From Chryseobacterium mucoviscidosis (lineage in GTDB: Bacteria; Bacteroidota; Bacteroidia; Flavobacteriales; Weeksellaceae): a stretch of DNA of 64,000 nucleotides. Made by a program: the position numbers and the translations under genes. Under the pieces are notes generated by a model, which did not search any database, had not been told where the DNA came from, and was given only the letters and a program-made list of their open reading frames with translations. The DNA lies in assembly GCF_002177115.1 (NCBI RefSeq), contig NZ_MVAG01000119.1, positions 49,680 to 113,679 of the forward strand. The letters are read 5' to 3'. Shown here piece by piece: positions 53,212 to 62,744 of the stretch (positions are counted from its first letter, which is position 1; every line of letters begins with the position of its first letter).

Positions 53212-54453
53212 ATGAACAAATTTGCAGGGCTGTTCATCGTCATTTCCTCATTCATGACGGCACAACAGCAAATGTCGCTTCGGGATTGCGAAGAAGCTTT
53301 CCAGAAGAACAATTTACAACTGCTCGCCGAACAGTACAACATCAACATGGCTGATGCAGATATTTTGCAGGCTAAAATCTGGGAACTTCCGCAGCTAAGC
53401 GGACAAATCAATGCATACAATCCCGAAGACAGAAAAGTTTTCGATGTGGGACACGCAAAAGGAGCACAGATCACCCAATTAATTTACATGGGGGGCAAAA
53501 AGAAGAATGAAATTGCCTTCGCAAAATCCAATAAGGAACTGGCGCAACTTCAGTTTGCCCAGCTTTTGGTCGATCTCAAATCCCAGCTTCGTTCCACTTA
53601 CTTTGAACTTTACTACGAAAAACTAAAACTCGACAATACCAATAAGCAATTGGGTTACATGAACGATCTTTTGGCTGCCTACAAAATACAGTCTGCCAAA
53701 GGAAATGTTTCGCTGAAAGACGAAGTTAGACTACAAAGTATTGTCATTCAGTTAAATAACGATAAAGTAGGAATCAATAAAAATATTCTTGAATTTGAAC
53801 AGACTCTGAAACTTCTTACAGGAGTCACCGAAGATATTGAACCACAGCTTTCCGATTCCGAAGCGAAAGAAATTCTTGCCGCTCAGCCTTTCGGCGACGA
53901 AGCGGAACTTCAGAAAAAAGCACTCGAAAACAATGCCGATTATCAATATAATTTAAAATTGATCGACAACAGTAAATTATATGCGCAATGGCAGAAATCT
54001 TTAAACGTTCCCGATCTTAATCTCGGAGCAGGATGGGATCAGAATGGCGGAACCTTCAAAAATGAAGTCAATCTGATGGTCGGAATTCCTCTTCCGCTTT
54101 GGAAATCCAATAAGGGAAATGTGGATAAAGCCAATTTTGCCATTCAGCAGAATCAGAAAAATGCAGAATTTCAGAAGCTGAACCTTGAAACAAAAGTACA
54201 GTCGGCTTACAAAATCTGGAAAACACAATACGATCAGCTCAGTCAGATTAAATCTACCGATCTTAATAATATGGAACTGGTCTACAACGGGATGCTGAAT
54301 AATTTCAGAAAAGGCAACATCAGTCTTATTGAGTTTACAGACTTTATGGACAGTTACCGCGAAACGGCACTTCAGATTTACGATATGAAAAACGGGATCA
54401 TGCAGTCTGCAGAACAATTGAATCAACTAGTACAAACGAAAATCTTCTATTAA
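53212..54453 (+). CDS. TolC/CzcC-like outer-membrane efflux protein
   Basis: Outer-membrane channel of a tripartite efflux pump, 413 residues. The ATG at 53212 gives a signal peptide MNKFAGLFIVISSFMTAQ; an earlier TTG is less likely. Helical repeats typical of the OEP family are present (MSLRDCEEAFQKNNLQLLAEQ, LRSTYFELYYEKLKL), including LGAGWDQNGGTFKNEVNLMVGIPLPLWK in fragments: VNLMVGIPLPLW. It is first of three efflux genes, 2 bp before the adaptor. Confidence 0.9.
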   Translation: MNKFAGLFIVISSFMTAQQQMSLRDCEEAFQKNNLQLLAEQYNINMADADILQAKIWELPQLSGQINAYNPEDRKVFDVGHAKGAQITQLIYMGGKKKNEIAFAKSNKELAQLQFAQLLVDLKSQLRSTYFELYYEKLKLDNTNKQLGYMNDLLAAYKIQSAKGNVSLKDEVRLQSIVIQLNNDKVGINKNILEFEQTLKLLTGVTEDIEPQLSDSEAKEILAAQPFGDEAELQKKALENNADYQYNLKLIDNSKLYAQWQKSLNVPDLNLGAGWDQNGGTFKNEVNLMVGIPLPLWKSNKGNVDKANFAIQQNQKNAEFQKLNLETKVQSAYKIWKTQYDQLSQIKSTDLNNMELVYNGMLNNFRKGNISLIEFTDFMDSYRETALQIYDMKNGIMQSAEQLNQLVQTKIFY

Positions 54454-54455
54454 AC

Positions 54456-55541
54456 ATGAAAAATTATATAATTCCGGTAATGATTGCCCTGTCTGTTTTA
54501 TCTTGCTCCAAAAAAGAGGAAGAAGCAAAACCGCAGGCAAAAAAAGGATTTGAACTGAGCAACACCATGCTGAATTCAATCGATTTAGCAAAAGTTGAAA
54601 AGAAATATATAGAAGACGATTACAATTTCTACGGAAAGATTTCGGCAGACAAAAACAGCTACATCGATGTCTATCCTTTGGTCGGCGGAAATGTTTTAAG
54701 TGTGAATGTAGAGCTGGGCGATCATGTAACAAAAGGTCAGGTTCTCGCCACCATACGAAGTACAGAATTGGCGGAAGTGCAGAAAGATGTGAGCGATGCA
54801 AAAACAGATTTAGTCGTTGCCCAGAACAATCTTCGCGTTGCCAAAGAAATGTACGAAGGAAAACTGAATACAGAAAGAGACGTTCTGGAAGCCAAAAGTC
54901 AGCTTCAGAAAGCACAGGATCAGTTGCAGCGGGCAAGTGCAGTGAGTACAGTGTATAATGTGAAAAAAGGAAATATCTACAGCGTTGTTGCTCCAATCAG
55001 CGGATATATTGTGCAGAAAAACATCAATAAAGATATGCAGCTCAGAAGTGACCGAAGCGATAATATCTTTGATGTTGCCAATACCACCAACGTTTGGGCA
55101 ATCATGAACGTGAATGAATCTGATATTGATAAAATCAGCCTCGGAATGAAAGCACAGGTTTCCACATTATCGTATCCGGATAAGGTTTTTGACGGAAAGA
55201 TTGATAAAATTTTCAAAATCATTGATCCTCAAACCAATGCGATGCAGGCAAGAGTAGTACTTGATAACCAGAACGGATTGCTGATTCCGGAAAGCAAAGC
55301 GACGATTAAAGTGACGAGTTCGGAGAATAAAACTGCACTTACAGTTCCTTCCAAAGCCGTTATTTTTGATGATAACAGAAGTTTTGTGGTGATTTATAAA
55401 TCCAGAACCGATGTAAAAGTGAAAGAAATAAAAGTTCTGAAACAGGTAGGAGACATTACCTATGTTTCCGAAGGGTTATCCGAAGGAGAACAGGTAATCA
55501 CAAACAATCAGTTGTTGATTTATCGCTCTTTGAATAGCTGA
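54456..55541 (+). CDS. RND periplasmic adaptor (HlyD/CzcB-like) lipoprotein
   Basis: Membrane-fusion protein of 361 residues. Lipobox VLSCSKK at residue 17, a barrel-sandwich hybrid (DVYPLVGGNVLSVNVELGD, VVAPISGYIVQKNIN), a coiled-coil hairpin (LAEVQKDVSDAKTDLVVAQN), beta-barrel and membrane-proximal domains. Couples the RND pump to the outer-membrane channel. No extra metal-binding N-terminal domain is seen. Confidence 0.92.
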   Translation: MKNYIIPVMIALSVLSCSKKEEEAKPQAKKGFELSNTMLNSIDLAKVEKKYIEDDYNFYGKISADKNSYIDVYPLVGGNVLSVNVELGDHVTKGQVLATIRSTELAEVQKDVSDAKTDLVVAQNNLRVAKEMYEGKLNTERDVLEAKSQLQKAQDQLQRASAVSTVYNVKKGNIYSVVAPISGYIVQKNINKDMQLRSDRSDNIFDVANTTNVWAIMNVNESDIDKISLGMKAQVSTLSYPDKVFDGKIDKIFKIIDPQTNAMQARVVLDNQNGLLIPESKATIKVTSSENKTALTVPSKAVIFDDNRSFVVIYKSRTDVKVKEIKVLKQVGDITYVSEGLSEGEQVITNNQLLIYRSLNS

Positions 55542-55550
55542 TTTTATTTA

Positions 55551-55766
55551 AACCATTAAGATTTTATTAAGAAGTTAAGTCGAATTAAGAAATATCTGAA
55601 GATATTTTAGACATCGGTTTTTAAAATTGTTTACAAGTCACTTAATAATTCCTAACTCTTAATGGTTAAAATCAAAGATCTTCGCTGAGTGAAACGCCTT
55701 TGCGAACAAGAATATGCAGAAGAAGATAATCACTAAAATCTTTGTGAACTTTGCGTTAAAAAAATA
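55551..55766. repeat. intergenic repeat region inside the efflux operon
   Basis: AACCATTAAGA at 55551-55561 is inverted at 55657-55667 (TCTTAATGGTT), followed by a CTTTGCG-rich stretch (CGCCTTTGCGAAC, ATCTTTGTGAACTTTGCG) like those at 58.9-59.3 kb. It separates the adaptor and RND genes by 242 bp. Confidence 0.55.
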
Positions 55767-55783
55767 TCATCAAAAAATCCATC

Positions 55784-58700
55784 ATGAACAAATTCATTAA
55801 AAATATCATTGCTTTTTCGTTAAAAAATAAAGCATTCACCTTTATTTGGGTAGCGATTCTGGCGGTTTCGGGATTCATCAGCTTCAAAAATATGCCCATT
55901 GAAGCCTTTCCCGATGTTACCAATACCCAAATTGTCATCATTACCCAATGGAACGGGCGAAGTGCCGAAGAAGTAGAACGTTTCGTTACCACACCTATTG
56001 AACTCGCAATGAGTCCGGTTCAGAAGAAAACCAGTGTAAGAAGTACCACGATGTTCGGACTTTCCATTGTTAAGATTCTGTTTGACGATGGAGTAGACGA
56101 TATTTTTGCCAGGAATCAGGTCAATAATCAGCTTCGGACCGTGAGTCTTCCTGATGAAGTGGATCCCGAAGTACAGCCGCCTTACGGACCGACCGGAGAA
56201 ATTTTCAGGTATACTTTACAGAGCAAAACCAAAGATTCCAGAGAACTGTTAACCTTACAAAACTGGGTAATCGACCGTGCTTTGAGAGGAGTTCCCGGTG
56301 TTGCAGACATCAATGTTTTCGGAGGTCAGGACAAAGTGTTCGAATTAAGCATCGATCCGAGAGCATTAGATAAATACAATTTAACGCCGCTTCAGGTATA
56401 TGATGCCGTTACAAAAAGTAATTTGAATGTCGGCGGTGATGTTATTGAGAAAAACGGACAGGCTTATGTGGTGCGTGGAATCGGTCTGGTAAAATCTGTC
56501 GCCGATATCGGAAATATTACCATCCAGAACGACAGCGGAAACCCTGTTCTTGTTAAAAATGTTGCAGAAGTACACGAAAGCTCGATGCCAAGAGTAGGAC
56601 AGGCGGGACTCAATCATCAGGAAGATACTGTTGAAGGAATTGTCGTGATGCGAAAAGGAGAAAATCCGCGTGAAGTTTTGGTCGGCGTAAAAGCAAAAAT
56701 TAAAGAACTCAACGAAAAAGTGCTGCCGAAGGATGTAAAAATGGTCACTTTTTACGATCGTGATAATCTGATGGATTTCACCACGCACACTGTAATGCAC
56801 AACCTTATAGAAGGAATTGTTCTGGTTACGGTAATTGTTTTGATTTTCATGGCAGACTGGAGAACAACGGTTATCGTTTCTATCATCATTCCTTTATCCT
56901 TATTATTTGCCTTTTTATGTCTGAAACTCGCGGGAATGAGCGCAAATTTACTTTCACTCGGCGCGGTAGATTTCGGAATTATCATTGACGGAGCCGTCGT
57001 CATGGTGGAAGGACTTTTTGTGATGCTCGACCATAAAGCCCACAAATACGGTAATGAAAAATTCAATAAACTGGCAAAAGCAGGCTGGATCAAGCAGACG
57101 GGAACAGGTCTTGGAAAAGCAATCTTCTTTTCAAAATTAATAATCATTACTTCCCTGATCCCGATTTTCTCATTCCAGAAAGTGGAAGGAAAAATGTTTT
57201 CGCCATTGGCTTTTACGTTAGGTTTTGCTTTAATGGGCGCTTTAATTTTCACTTTAACGCTCGTTCCGGTGCTTTCGCACATCCTTTTAAATAAAAATGT
57301 AAAGGAAAAAAATAATCCGTTCGTGAATTTCTGGGACAGAATTGTTTTAAAAGGATTCAATTTTACTTTTAAACATAAAAAACTCAGCTTAATTGTTTCT
57401 CTGTCGTTTTTAGCGGTGACTTTATTTTCAGGGAAATTTTTAGGAACCGAATTTTTACCGCAGTTAAATGAAGGTTCATTGTGGATTACTGCCGAAATGC
57501 CGATGAGCTCATCATTAAAAGAATCTTTAAATACAGCCGATCTTCTTAAAAAAGACATCATGAGTTTCCCGGAAGTTACAGATGTTCTCGCGCAGACGGG
57601 AAGAAGTAATGACGGAACCGACCCGAATGGTTTTGGATTCGTACAGTTTGCCGTGAATCTTAAACCCAAAGAAGAGTGGAAACGGAACATCACTTATGAA
57701 GAACTGATTGAAGAAATCGATAAAAAATTAAGAAACTATCAGGGAATTACATTCAATTATTCCCAGCCGATTTCAGACAACGTGGCTGAAGCAGTAGCCG
57801 GTTTCAAAGCAGAAAACGGAATTAAAATCTACGGAGACAACCTTCAGACTTTGGATGTGCTTGCCGAAAAAGTTTTAAAAGAGGTAAAAGATATTAAAGG
57901 CGTAAAAGATGCCGGAATTATTAAAAATATCGGTCAGCCGGAAGTAAGCGTGGTTCTCGACAGAGATAAAATGGCGGCTTACGGAGTAATGCCCGATGAT
58001 GCGCAGTCGGTTCTGGAGATGGCTTTCGGAGGTAAGACCGCTTCGGAAATGTTTGATGGCGAAAGAAAATTCCCGATTCGTCTCCGTTATTCGCAGGAGT
58101 ACAGGAAGGATGAAAATGATATTGCAGCCTTAATGGTTCCTACGCAGGACGGTGCTAAAATTCCGTTAAAAGAAATCAGCACGATTGAAAAAGACAACGG
58201 AGCTGCATTTATTTACAGAGATGATATTAAAAGATATATCGGGATTAAATTTTCCATCCGCGACCGTGATTTGGGAAGTACGATTGCCGATGCGCAGAAA
58301 GCTGTTTCTAAAATTGATCTTCCGGACGGATATTCTGTAGGATGGACCGGTCAGTTTGAAAATCAGCAGAGAGCTTCAAAACGATTGACGCAGGTTGTTC
58401 CCATCAGTATTTTGGGAATTTTCTTCCTTTTATTTATTCTTTTCGGAAACATAAAAGATTCTTTACTGGTTTTGGCAAACGTACCTTTTGCTTTAATTGG
58501 CGGAATTATCGCATTGCACGTTACCGGAATTAATTTTGGAATTTCAGCCGGAGTCGGAATGATTGCCCTTTTGGGAATCTGTATTCAGAACGGAGTCATC
58601 CTCATCACAGAATTTCATCAAAATGTTAAAAACGGAATGGATCTGGACAGCTCACTGCTGAATGGGGTGAAATCCAGAACGCGTCCTGTGATTATGACGG

Positions 58701-58882
58701 CTTTAATGGCATCCATCGGATTAATGCCTGCTGCTTTATCCACAGGAATCGGATCAGAATCCCAAAAACCTTTGGCAATCGTCATTATCGGCGGATTAAT
58801 AACGGCAACTGTTTTAACCCTGCTGATTTTCCCGATTATTTTCTGGATTTTCAACCGAACTAAAAAATCTCAACAGATCTGA
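55784..58882 (+). CDS. CzcA/CusA-family heavy-metal efflux RND transporter
   Basis: Proton-driven inner-membrane pump, 1032 residues, twelve predicted membrane spans with two large periplasmic loops. N-terminal IEAFPDVTNTQIVIITQWNG, and in TM4 the HME-RND motif DFGIIIDGAVVMVEG with Asp396 and Asp402, which fits the divalent-cation class (Co/Zn/Cd/Ni) better than the Cu/Ag class. It completes the CBA-type operon with the outer-membrane channel and adaptor. The gene is far downstream of the adaptor because of inserted repeat DNA, but still in the same direction. Confidence 0.93.
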   Translation: MNKFIKNIIAFSLKNKAFTFIWVAILAVSGFISFKNMPIEAFPDVTNTQIVIITQWNGRSAEEVERFVTTPIELAMSPVQKKTSVRSTTMFGLSIVKILFDDGVDDIFARNQVNNQLRTVSLPDEVDPEVQPPYGPTGEIFRYTLQSKTKDSRELLTLQNWVIDRALRGVPGVADINVFGGQDKVFELSIDPRALDKYNLTPLQVYDAVTKSNLNVGGDVIEKNGQAYVVRGIGLVKSVADIGNITIQNDSGNPVLVKNVAEVHESSMPRVGQAGLNHQEDTVEGIVVMRKGENPREVLVGVKAKIKELNEKVLPKDVKMVTFYDRDNLMDFTTHTVMHNLIEGIVLVTVIVLIFMADWRTTVIVSIIIPLSLLFAFLCLKLAGMSANLLSLGAVDFGIIIDGAVVMVEGLFVMLDHKAHKYGNEKFNKLAKAGWIKQTGTGLGKAIFFSKLIIITSLIPIFSFQKVEGKMFSPLAFTLGFALMGALIFTLTLVPVLSHILLNKNVKEKNNPFVNFWDRIVLKGFNFTFKHKKLSLIVSLSFLAVTLFSGKFLGTEFLPQLNEGSLWITAEMPMSSSLKESLNTADLLKKDIMSFPEVTDVLAQTGRSNDGTDPNGFGFVQFAVNLKPKEEWKRNITYEELIEEIDKKLRNYQGITFNYSQPISDNVAEAVAGFKAENGIKIYGDNLQTLDVLAEKVLKEVKDIKGVKDAGIIKNIGQPEVSVVLDRDKMAAYGVMPDDAQSVLEMAFGGKTASEMFDGERKFPIRLRYSQEYRKDENDIAALMVPTQDGAKIPLKEISTIEKDNGAAFIYRDDIKRYIGIKFSIRDRDLGSTIADAQKAVSKIDLPDGYSVGWTGQFENQQRASKRLTQVVPISILGIFFLLFILFGNIKDSLLVLANVPFALIGGIIALHVTGINFGISAGVGMIALLGICIQNGVILITEFHQNVKNGMDLDSSLLNGVKSRTRPVIMTALMASIGLMPAALSTGIGSESQKPLAIVIIGGLITATVLTLLIFPIIFWIFNRTKKSQQI

Positions 58883-58922
58883 TCATTTCTTTCAATTATA
58901 TTTTAAACTCATTTTAAATTTA

Positions 58923-59083
58923 ACCGCAAGAGAGACAAAAGACTTTATTGGATTTATTTAAAGGATTTCAAAAGTCTGCAAAGAGAAAAAATCTTTGATT
59001 TTTTAAACTTATGCGCTCTTTTTTCCATTTAAGAAGTAAACTTAAACAACTAAAGGGTTACAATCTTTTGCATCTTTTGCGGT
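58923..59083. repeat. inverted-repeat intergenic element 1
   Basis: Left arm 58923-58945 (ACCGCAAGAGAGACAAAAGA...) and right arm 59061-59083 (...TCTTTTGCATCTTTTGCGGT) match at about 18 of 23 positions in inverted orientation. No gene in the 443-bp gap 58883-59325. Confidence 0.6.
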
Positions 59084-59122
59084 AAAAAAATTTAGACAAG
59101 TTTTACTTTAACCTTTTATTTA

Positions 59123-59247
59123 ACCACAGGTGGCAAAAGATATTTAAATAAGATAACTAAAACTTTAAAGAAAGAGTTTATGTTTTCTTTTCTTTACCTT
59201 AATAATAAACTATCAATATATTTTCGAAATCTTTTGCCTTTGCGGCT
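59123..59247. repeat. inverted-repeat intergenic element 2
   Basis: Left arm ACCACAGGTGGCAAAAGAT and right arm ATCTTTTGCCTTTGCGGCT share GGCAAAAGAT and further positions in inverted orientation; related to element 1, 40 bp upstream. Confidence 0.5.
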
Positions 59248-59262
59248 AATAAACATTCGGTT

Positions 59263-59300
59263 AAAAAAGAATCGCGGAAAACTTTGTTTTCCGCGATTCT
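59263..59300 (-). terminator. terminator of DUF4394 gene
   Basis: Minus strand: GAATCGCGGAAAAC - 3 nt - GTTTTCCGCGATTC and T6; a 14-bp stem. Confidence 0.9.
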
Positions 59301-59325
59301 CGCTATTGAAATAATTATTATGAGT

Positions 59326-60831
59326 TTAGAATCCTAATCCCACAGCAAAACCTCTTACTGCATTTGGGAAATCTGAAACCGCAGTTGCAGCTCCCGTTGA
59401 AGTATTAATGCTGTATACTTTTGTGGCAGTTCCCACTGTTGCCAGTAAATACGCTTTTTGGCTCATGCTTCCGATATCGAAACCGTTCGCACTGGTAATA
59501 TTGATTCCTAAAGAACCTGTCTCTACCAGAGTTCCATTGTTCGGTGGATTTTGTTGGTACAATTTGTCTGTATTATGATCGATAACGAATAAAGTCGTTG
59601 AAGTAGCTCCTGCAAAATTATTGGTATAAGCAGCCGCTCCGATCATTGGAGTTCCCGGATTCAGCATTCCGTCTGCTGCCGTTATTCCGCCTGTTACAGG
59701 ATCAAGACGAAGATTTTGTCCCGTGTTGCTCACAACTCTGATCTTATCAACCGTCGGATTAAAATCAAATCCGAAATCTGTTCCGGCAAGTAAAGTTGCA
59801 AAAGGAGAAGTTCCCACTGCAGTTGCAGCTCCTGTTCCTAAGTTAATTGTATAGAGTCTGCTTGAACTTCCCAAAGCATAAAGCTGTCCGTTCAAAGGTC
59901 TGAAATCTATTCCTAAAATACTTTCACCACTCTGAAGTCCTGTAATTCCCTTTGAAACCGGCATCGGACTGTTCGGATTGAAGATCTGAAGGTTGTTTGA
60001 ATTATCCACAGCATAAGCAACCGGTTCTGTAGGAATCGCAAGATCAATGATCTGTTGCTGAAGCATCCCGATGTTGGTTGCTTTACCTGTACTCAGATCC
60101 AATAAATGCAGATTGCTGTTTAAAGCTAATAATGCTACACCGTTATCATATTTAATATCAAAAGCAGCCTGTCCTGTAAAAGTAGTTCCCAGACTTCCGA
60201 CTTCTACCAATGTTCCGTTGTTCGGAGGATCCTGCTTAAATAACTTTCCGGAAGTCATATCAATATCATACAGAACCGTGCTTGTAGCTCCGGATTTGCT
60301 GTTGGTATAAGCAACCCCTGTTATAGCAGGCGTTCCGCCTCCGTTAATGTTCATATCGGTTGCAGCAACCGCTCCTGTTTCCGGATGAAGTCTTAAATTC
60401 TGCCCTGTATTGCTTACTAAACGAATTCTGTCTACGGTAGGATTAAAATCAATTGACGCAATTGTTCCTGAAACAGCCGGTGAAAATGCTGTTGTGCTTA
60501 CCGCTCTTGCGGAAGCGTTGGAAGTGTTGATGATGTAAAGCTTACTTGCACTGGATAAAGCGTAAAGCTCTCCTGTTGCAGGTCTGAAATCGATACTCAT
60601 CAGTTTTTCGCCTGAAACTACTCCTGTAACAGCGGTTTTAGAAGTAAACATTTTGGGATTGTTGGCATTGAAGGCAACAAGTTCGTTGTTCGCCGTAAGT
60701 CCGTAAGCCATAAGATCGGGACCCTGAACAGGCATATTCATGTCTGTGGACATCATATCATCGGAATCATCACACGAAAATAAGATGATGGTGCTGAACA
60801 GTACGGTACATAAATGTAATAATTTTCTCAT
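59326..60831 (-). CDS. DUF4394 domain lipoprotein (tandem repeat)
   Basis: A 501-residue predicted lipoprotein with lipobox IILFSC at about 20 and an acidic Asp/Met/Ser linker (CDDSDDMMSTDMNM). Two DUF4394 units follow, about 40-265 and 270-500, with shared motifs IDFRPATGELYAL/IDFRPLNGQLYALG, DFNPTVDKIRVVSNTGQNLR and NPPNNGTLVE; repetitive beta-propeller-like fold likely. Surface or periplasmic; function unknown. It is oriented against the efflux operon and away from tuf. Confidence 0.88.
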   Translation of the reverse strand: MRKLLHLCTVLFSTIILFSCDDSDDMMSTDMNMPVQGPDLMAYGLTANNELVAFNANNPKMFTSKTAVTGVVSGEKLMSIDFRPATGELYALSSASKLYIINTSNASARAVSTTAFSPAVSGTIASIDFNPTVDRIRLVSNTGQNLRLHPETGAVAATDMNINGGGTPAITGVAYTNSKSGATSTVLYDIDMTSGKLFKQDPPNNGTLVEVGSLGTTFTGQAAFDIKYDNGVALLALNSNLHLLDLSTGKATNIGMLQQQIIDLAIPTEPVAYAVDNSNNLQIFNPNSPMPVSKGITGLQSGESILGIDFRPLNGQLYALGSSSRLYTINLGTGAATAVGTSPFATLLAGTDFGFDFNPTVDKIRVVSNTGQNLRLDPVTGGITAADGMLNPGTPMIGAAAYTNNFAGATSTTLFVIDHNTDKLYQQNPPNNGTLVETGSLGINITSANGFDIGSMSQKAYLLATVGTATKVYSINTSTGAATAVSDFPNAVRGFAVGLGF

Positions 60832-61094
60832 AATATATTATTTTAATGGTTCATATTTCCATCTACGATAAAAGATATATTATGGTTTTGCTTTACTGTA
60901 TTTTTTCTCAATATTATTTTTTTCATCTATTTTATTGCATTCATAATTAAAGAGATAGTTTATATTTTGGCTAAAAGGTTTATTCCGGATTTTCTAAATT
61001 GAGAAATTTGTGTAAATTTGCAATCTCAATACATTGAAATATAAGGTTTGTACTTCATTGGATTTGAATATTGAAACTTTTTTTAATAAAAAGG

Positions 61095-61123
61095 TTTTGG
61101 TATTTAAAAATTCATTATATTTG
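61095..61123 (+). promoter_or_regulatory. promoter of tuf
   Basis: -7 TATATTTG at 61116-61123 with TTTTG at 61095-61099 (16-bp spacing), 43 bp before the ATG. A further TAAATTTG lies at 61013-61020. The 335-bp gap 60832-61166 holds nothing else recognised. Confidence 0.6.
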
Positions 61124-61166
61124 CACACCGAAAATTTGAAAAACAATAAATAAATAATTTTAAATC

Positions 61167-62372
61167 ATGGCAAAGGAAACGTTTAATCGTAACAAACCAC
61201 ACTTGAACATTGGTACTATTGGTCACGTTGACCATGGTAAAACTACTCTTACAGCTGCTATTTCTGCTGTATTAGCTAGCAAAGGTCTTGCTGAGAAAAA
61301 AGACTTCTCTGCAATTGACTCTGCTCCAGAAGAAAAAGAAAGAGGTATTACTATCAATACAGCTCACATCGAATACGAAACTGAGAAAAGACACTATGCT
61401 CACGTTGACTGCCCAGGTCACGCGGATTATGTAAAGAACATGGTAACTGGTGCTGCTCAGATGGATGGAGCTATCGTGGTATGTGCTGCGACTGACGGAC
61501 CAATGCCTCAAACAAGAGAACACATTCTACTTTGCCGTCAGGTAAACGTACCAAGAATCGTTGTTTTCATGAATAAAGTTGACATGGTAGATGATGCTGA
61601 GTTGTTAGAGCTTGTTGAAATGGAGCTTAGAGACTTATTATCTACTTATGAATTCGACGGAGATAACTCTCCAGTAATCCAAGGTTCTGCATTAGGAGCT
61701 CTTACTGCTGCTACTGAAGGTAACTCTGATGACAAGTGGTTCAAAACTGTTGAGCAGTTAATGGATGCTGTTGACGAGTGGATCGAAGAGCCAACAAGAG
61801 ATACAGATAAGCCATTCTTGATGCCAATCGAAGACGTATTCTCTATTACAGGTAGAGGTACTGTAGCAACTGGTAGAATCGAGGCTGGTATCATCAACAC
61901 TGGTGATCCTGTAGATATCGTAGGTATGGGGGATGAAAAATTAACTTCTACAATTACAGGAGTTGAGATGTTCAGAAAAATCTTAGATAGAGGTGAAGCT
62001 GGTGATAACGTAGGTCTATTGTTGAGAGGTATTGAAAAAACTGACATCAAGAGAGGTATGGTTATCGCTAAGAAAGACTCTGTGAAGCCACACAAAAAAT
62101 TCAAAGCATCTGTTTATATCCTTTCTAAAGAAGAAGGTGGACGTCACACTCCATTCCACAACAAATACCGTCCTCAGTTCTACGTAAGAACTACTGACGT
62201 TACAGGTGAGATCTTCTTACCAGAAGGTGTAGAAATGGTAATGCCTGGTGATAACTTAGAGATCACTGTAGAATTGTTACAACCAATCGCTCTTAACGAG
62301 GGTCTTAGATTCGCGATCAGAGAAGGAGGTAGAACAGTTGGTTCAGGTCAGGTAACTGAAATCTTAGACTAA
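61167..62372 (+). CDS. tuf: translation elongation factor Tu
   Basis: GTPase that delivers aminoacyl-tRNA to the ribosome. G1 GHVDHGKT (residues 19-26), switch region [28 protein letters not shown] motifs and C-terminal [19 protein letters not shown] fragment. The length of 401 residues is normal for this lineage. Codon use is strongly biased, as expected for a highly expressed gene. Confidence 0.99.
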   Translation: MAKETFNRNKPHLNIGTIGHVDHGKTTLTAAISAVLASKGLAEKKDFSAIDSAPEEKERGITINTAHIEYETEKRHYAHVDCPGHADYVKNMVTGAAQMDGAIVVCAATDGPMPQTREHILLCRQVNVPRIVVFMNKVDMVDDAELLELVEMELRDLLSTYEFDGDNSPVIQGSALGALTAATEGNSDDKWFKTVEQLMDAVDEWIEEPTRDTDKPFLMPIEDVFSITGRGTVATGRIEAGIINTGDPVDIVGMGDEKLTSTITGVEMFRKILDRGEAGDNVGLLLRGIEKTDIKRGMVIAKKDSVKPHKKFKASVYILSKEEGGRHTPFHNKYRPQFYVRTTDVTGEIFLPEGVEMVMPGDNLEITVELLQPIALNEGLRFAIREGGRTVGSGQVTEILD

Positions 62373-62390
62373 TCATCTAACACAATATAA

Positions 62391-62428
62391 AAGCTTCCGT
62401 AAGGAACTTCTTTACGGAAGCTTTTTTT
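62391..62428 (+). terminator. terminator after tuf
   Basis: AAGCTTCCGTAA - 9 nt - TTACGGAAGCTT then T-run, 4 bp before tRNA-Trp. Read-through or a separate start must supply trnW-secE-nusG. Confidence 0.9.
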
Positions 62429-62432
62429 AACT

Positions 62433-62503
62433 ACGGGCATCGTCCAATGGTAGGATACCGGTCTCCAAAACCGTTGATCAGGGTTCGAATCCTTGTGCCC
62501 GTG
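62433..62503 (+). tRNA. trnW: tRNA-Trp (CCA)
   Basis: 71 nt, acceptor ACGGGCA/TGCCCGT, anticodon CCA in CTCCAAA. Located between tuf and secE, as is standard in flavobacteria. Confidence 0.96.
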
Positions 62504-62515
62504 CAAATAACAATT

Positions 62516-62722
62516 ATGAGTTCATTTGTCGATTTTTTAAAAGGTTCTTATAACGAATTCAGACATAAAGTTGAATGGCCAAAGTGGTCTGATCTGCAAT
62601 CTTCTACAATTGTAGTAACTGTTGCAACAGTGATCTTGGCGTTATTTACTTTTGGAGTTGATGAATTGTTTTCTAAAGCAATCAGCAACATCATTGGAAT
62701 GCTAATCAACTTGTTCAATTAA
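62516..62722 (+). CDS. secE: preprotein translocase subunit SecE
   Basis: A 68-residue inner-membrane subunit of SecYEG. MSSFVDFLKGSYNEFRHKV, KVEWPKWSDLQSSTIVV in fragments and a single membrane span (about 30-60). The start at 62516 is chosen because an earlier in-frame ATG lies within the tRNA-Trp gene. Confidence 0.96.
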   Translation: MSSFVDFLKGSYNEFRHKVEWPKWSDLQSSTIVVTVATVILALFTFGVDELFSKAISNIIGMLINLFN

Positions 62723-62744
62723 TAATAAAAGTATTTTCCCAATA

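Noticed and set aside
54427..54996. Minus-strand 189-codon frame opposite the adaptor gene
   Set aside because: Fully antisense to a well-supported HlyD-like gene and composed of low-complexity Leu/Arg/Cys sequence; a shadow.
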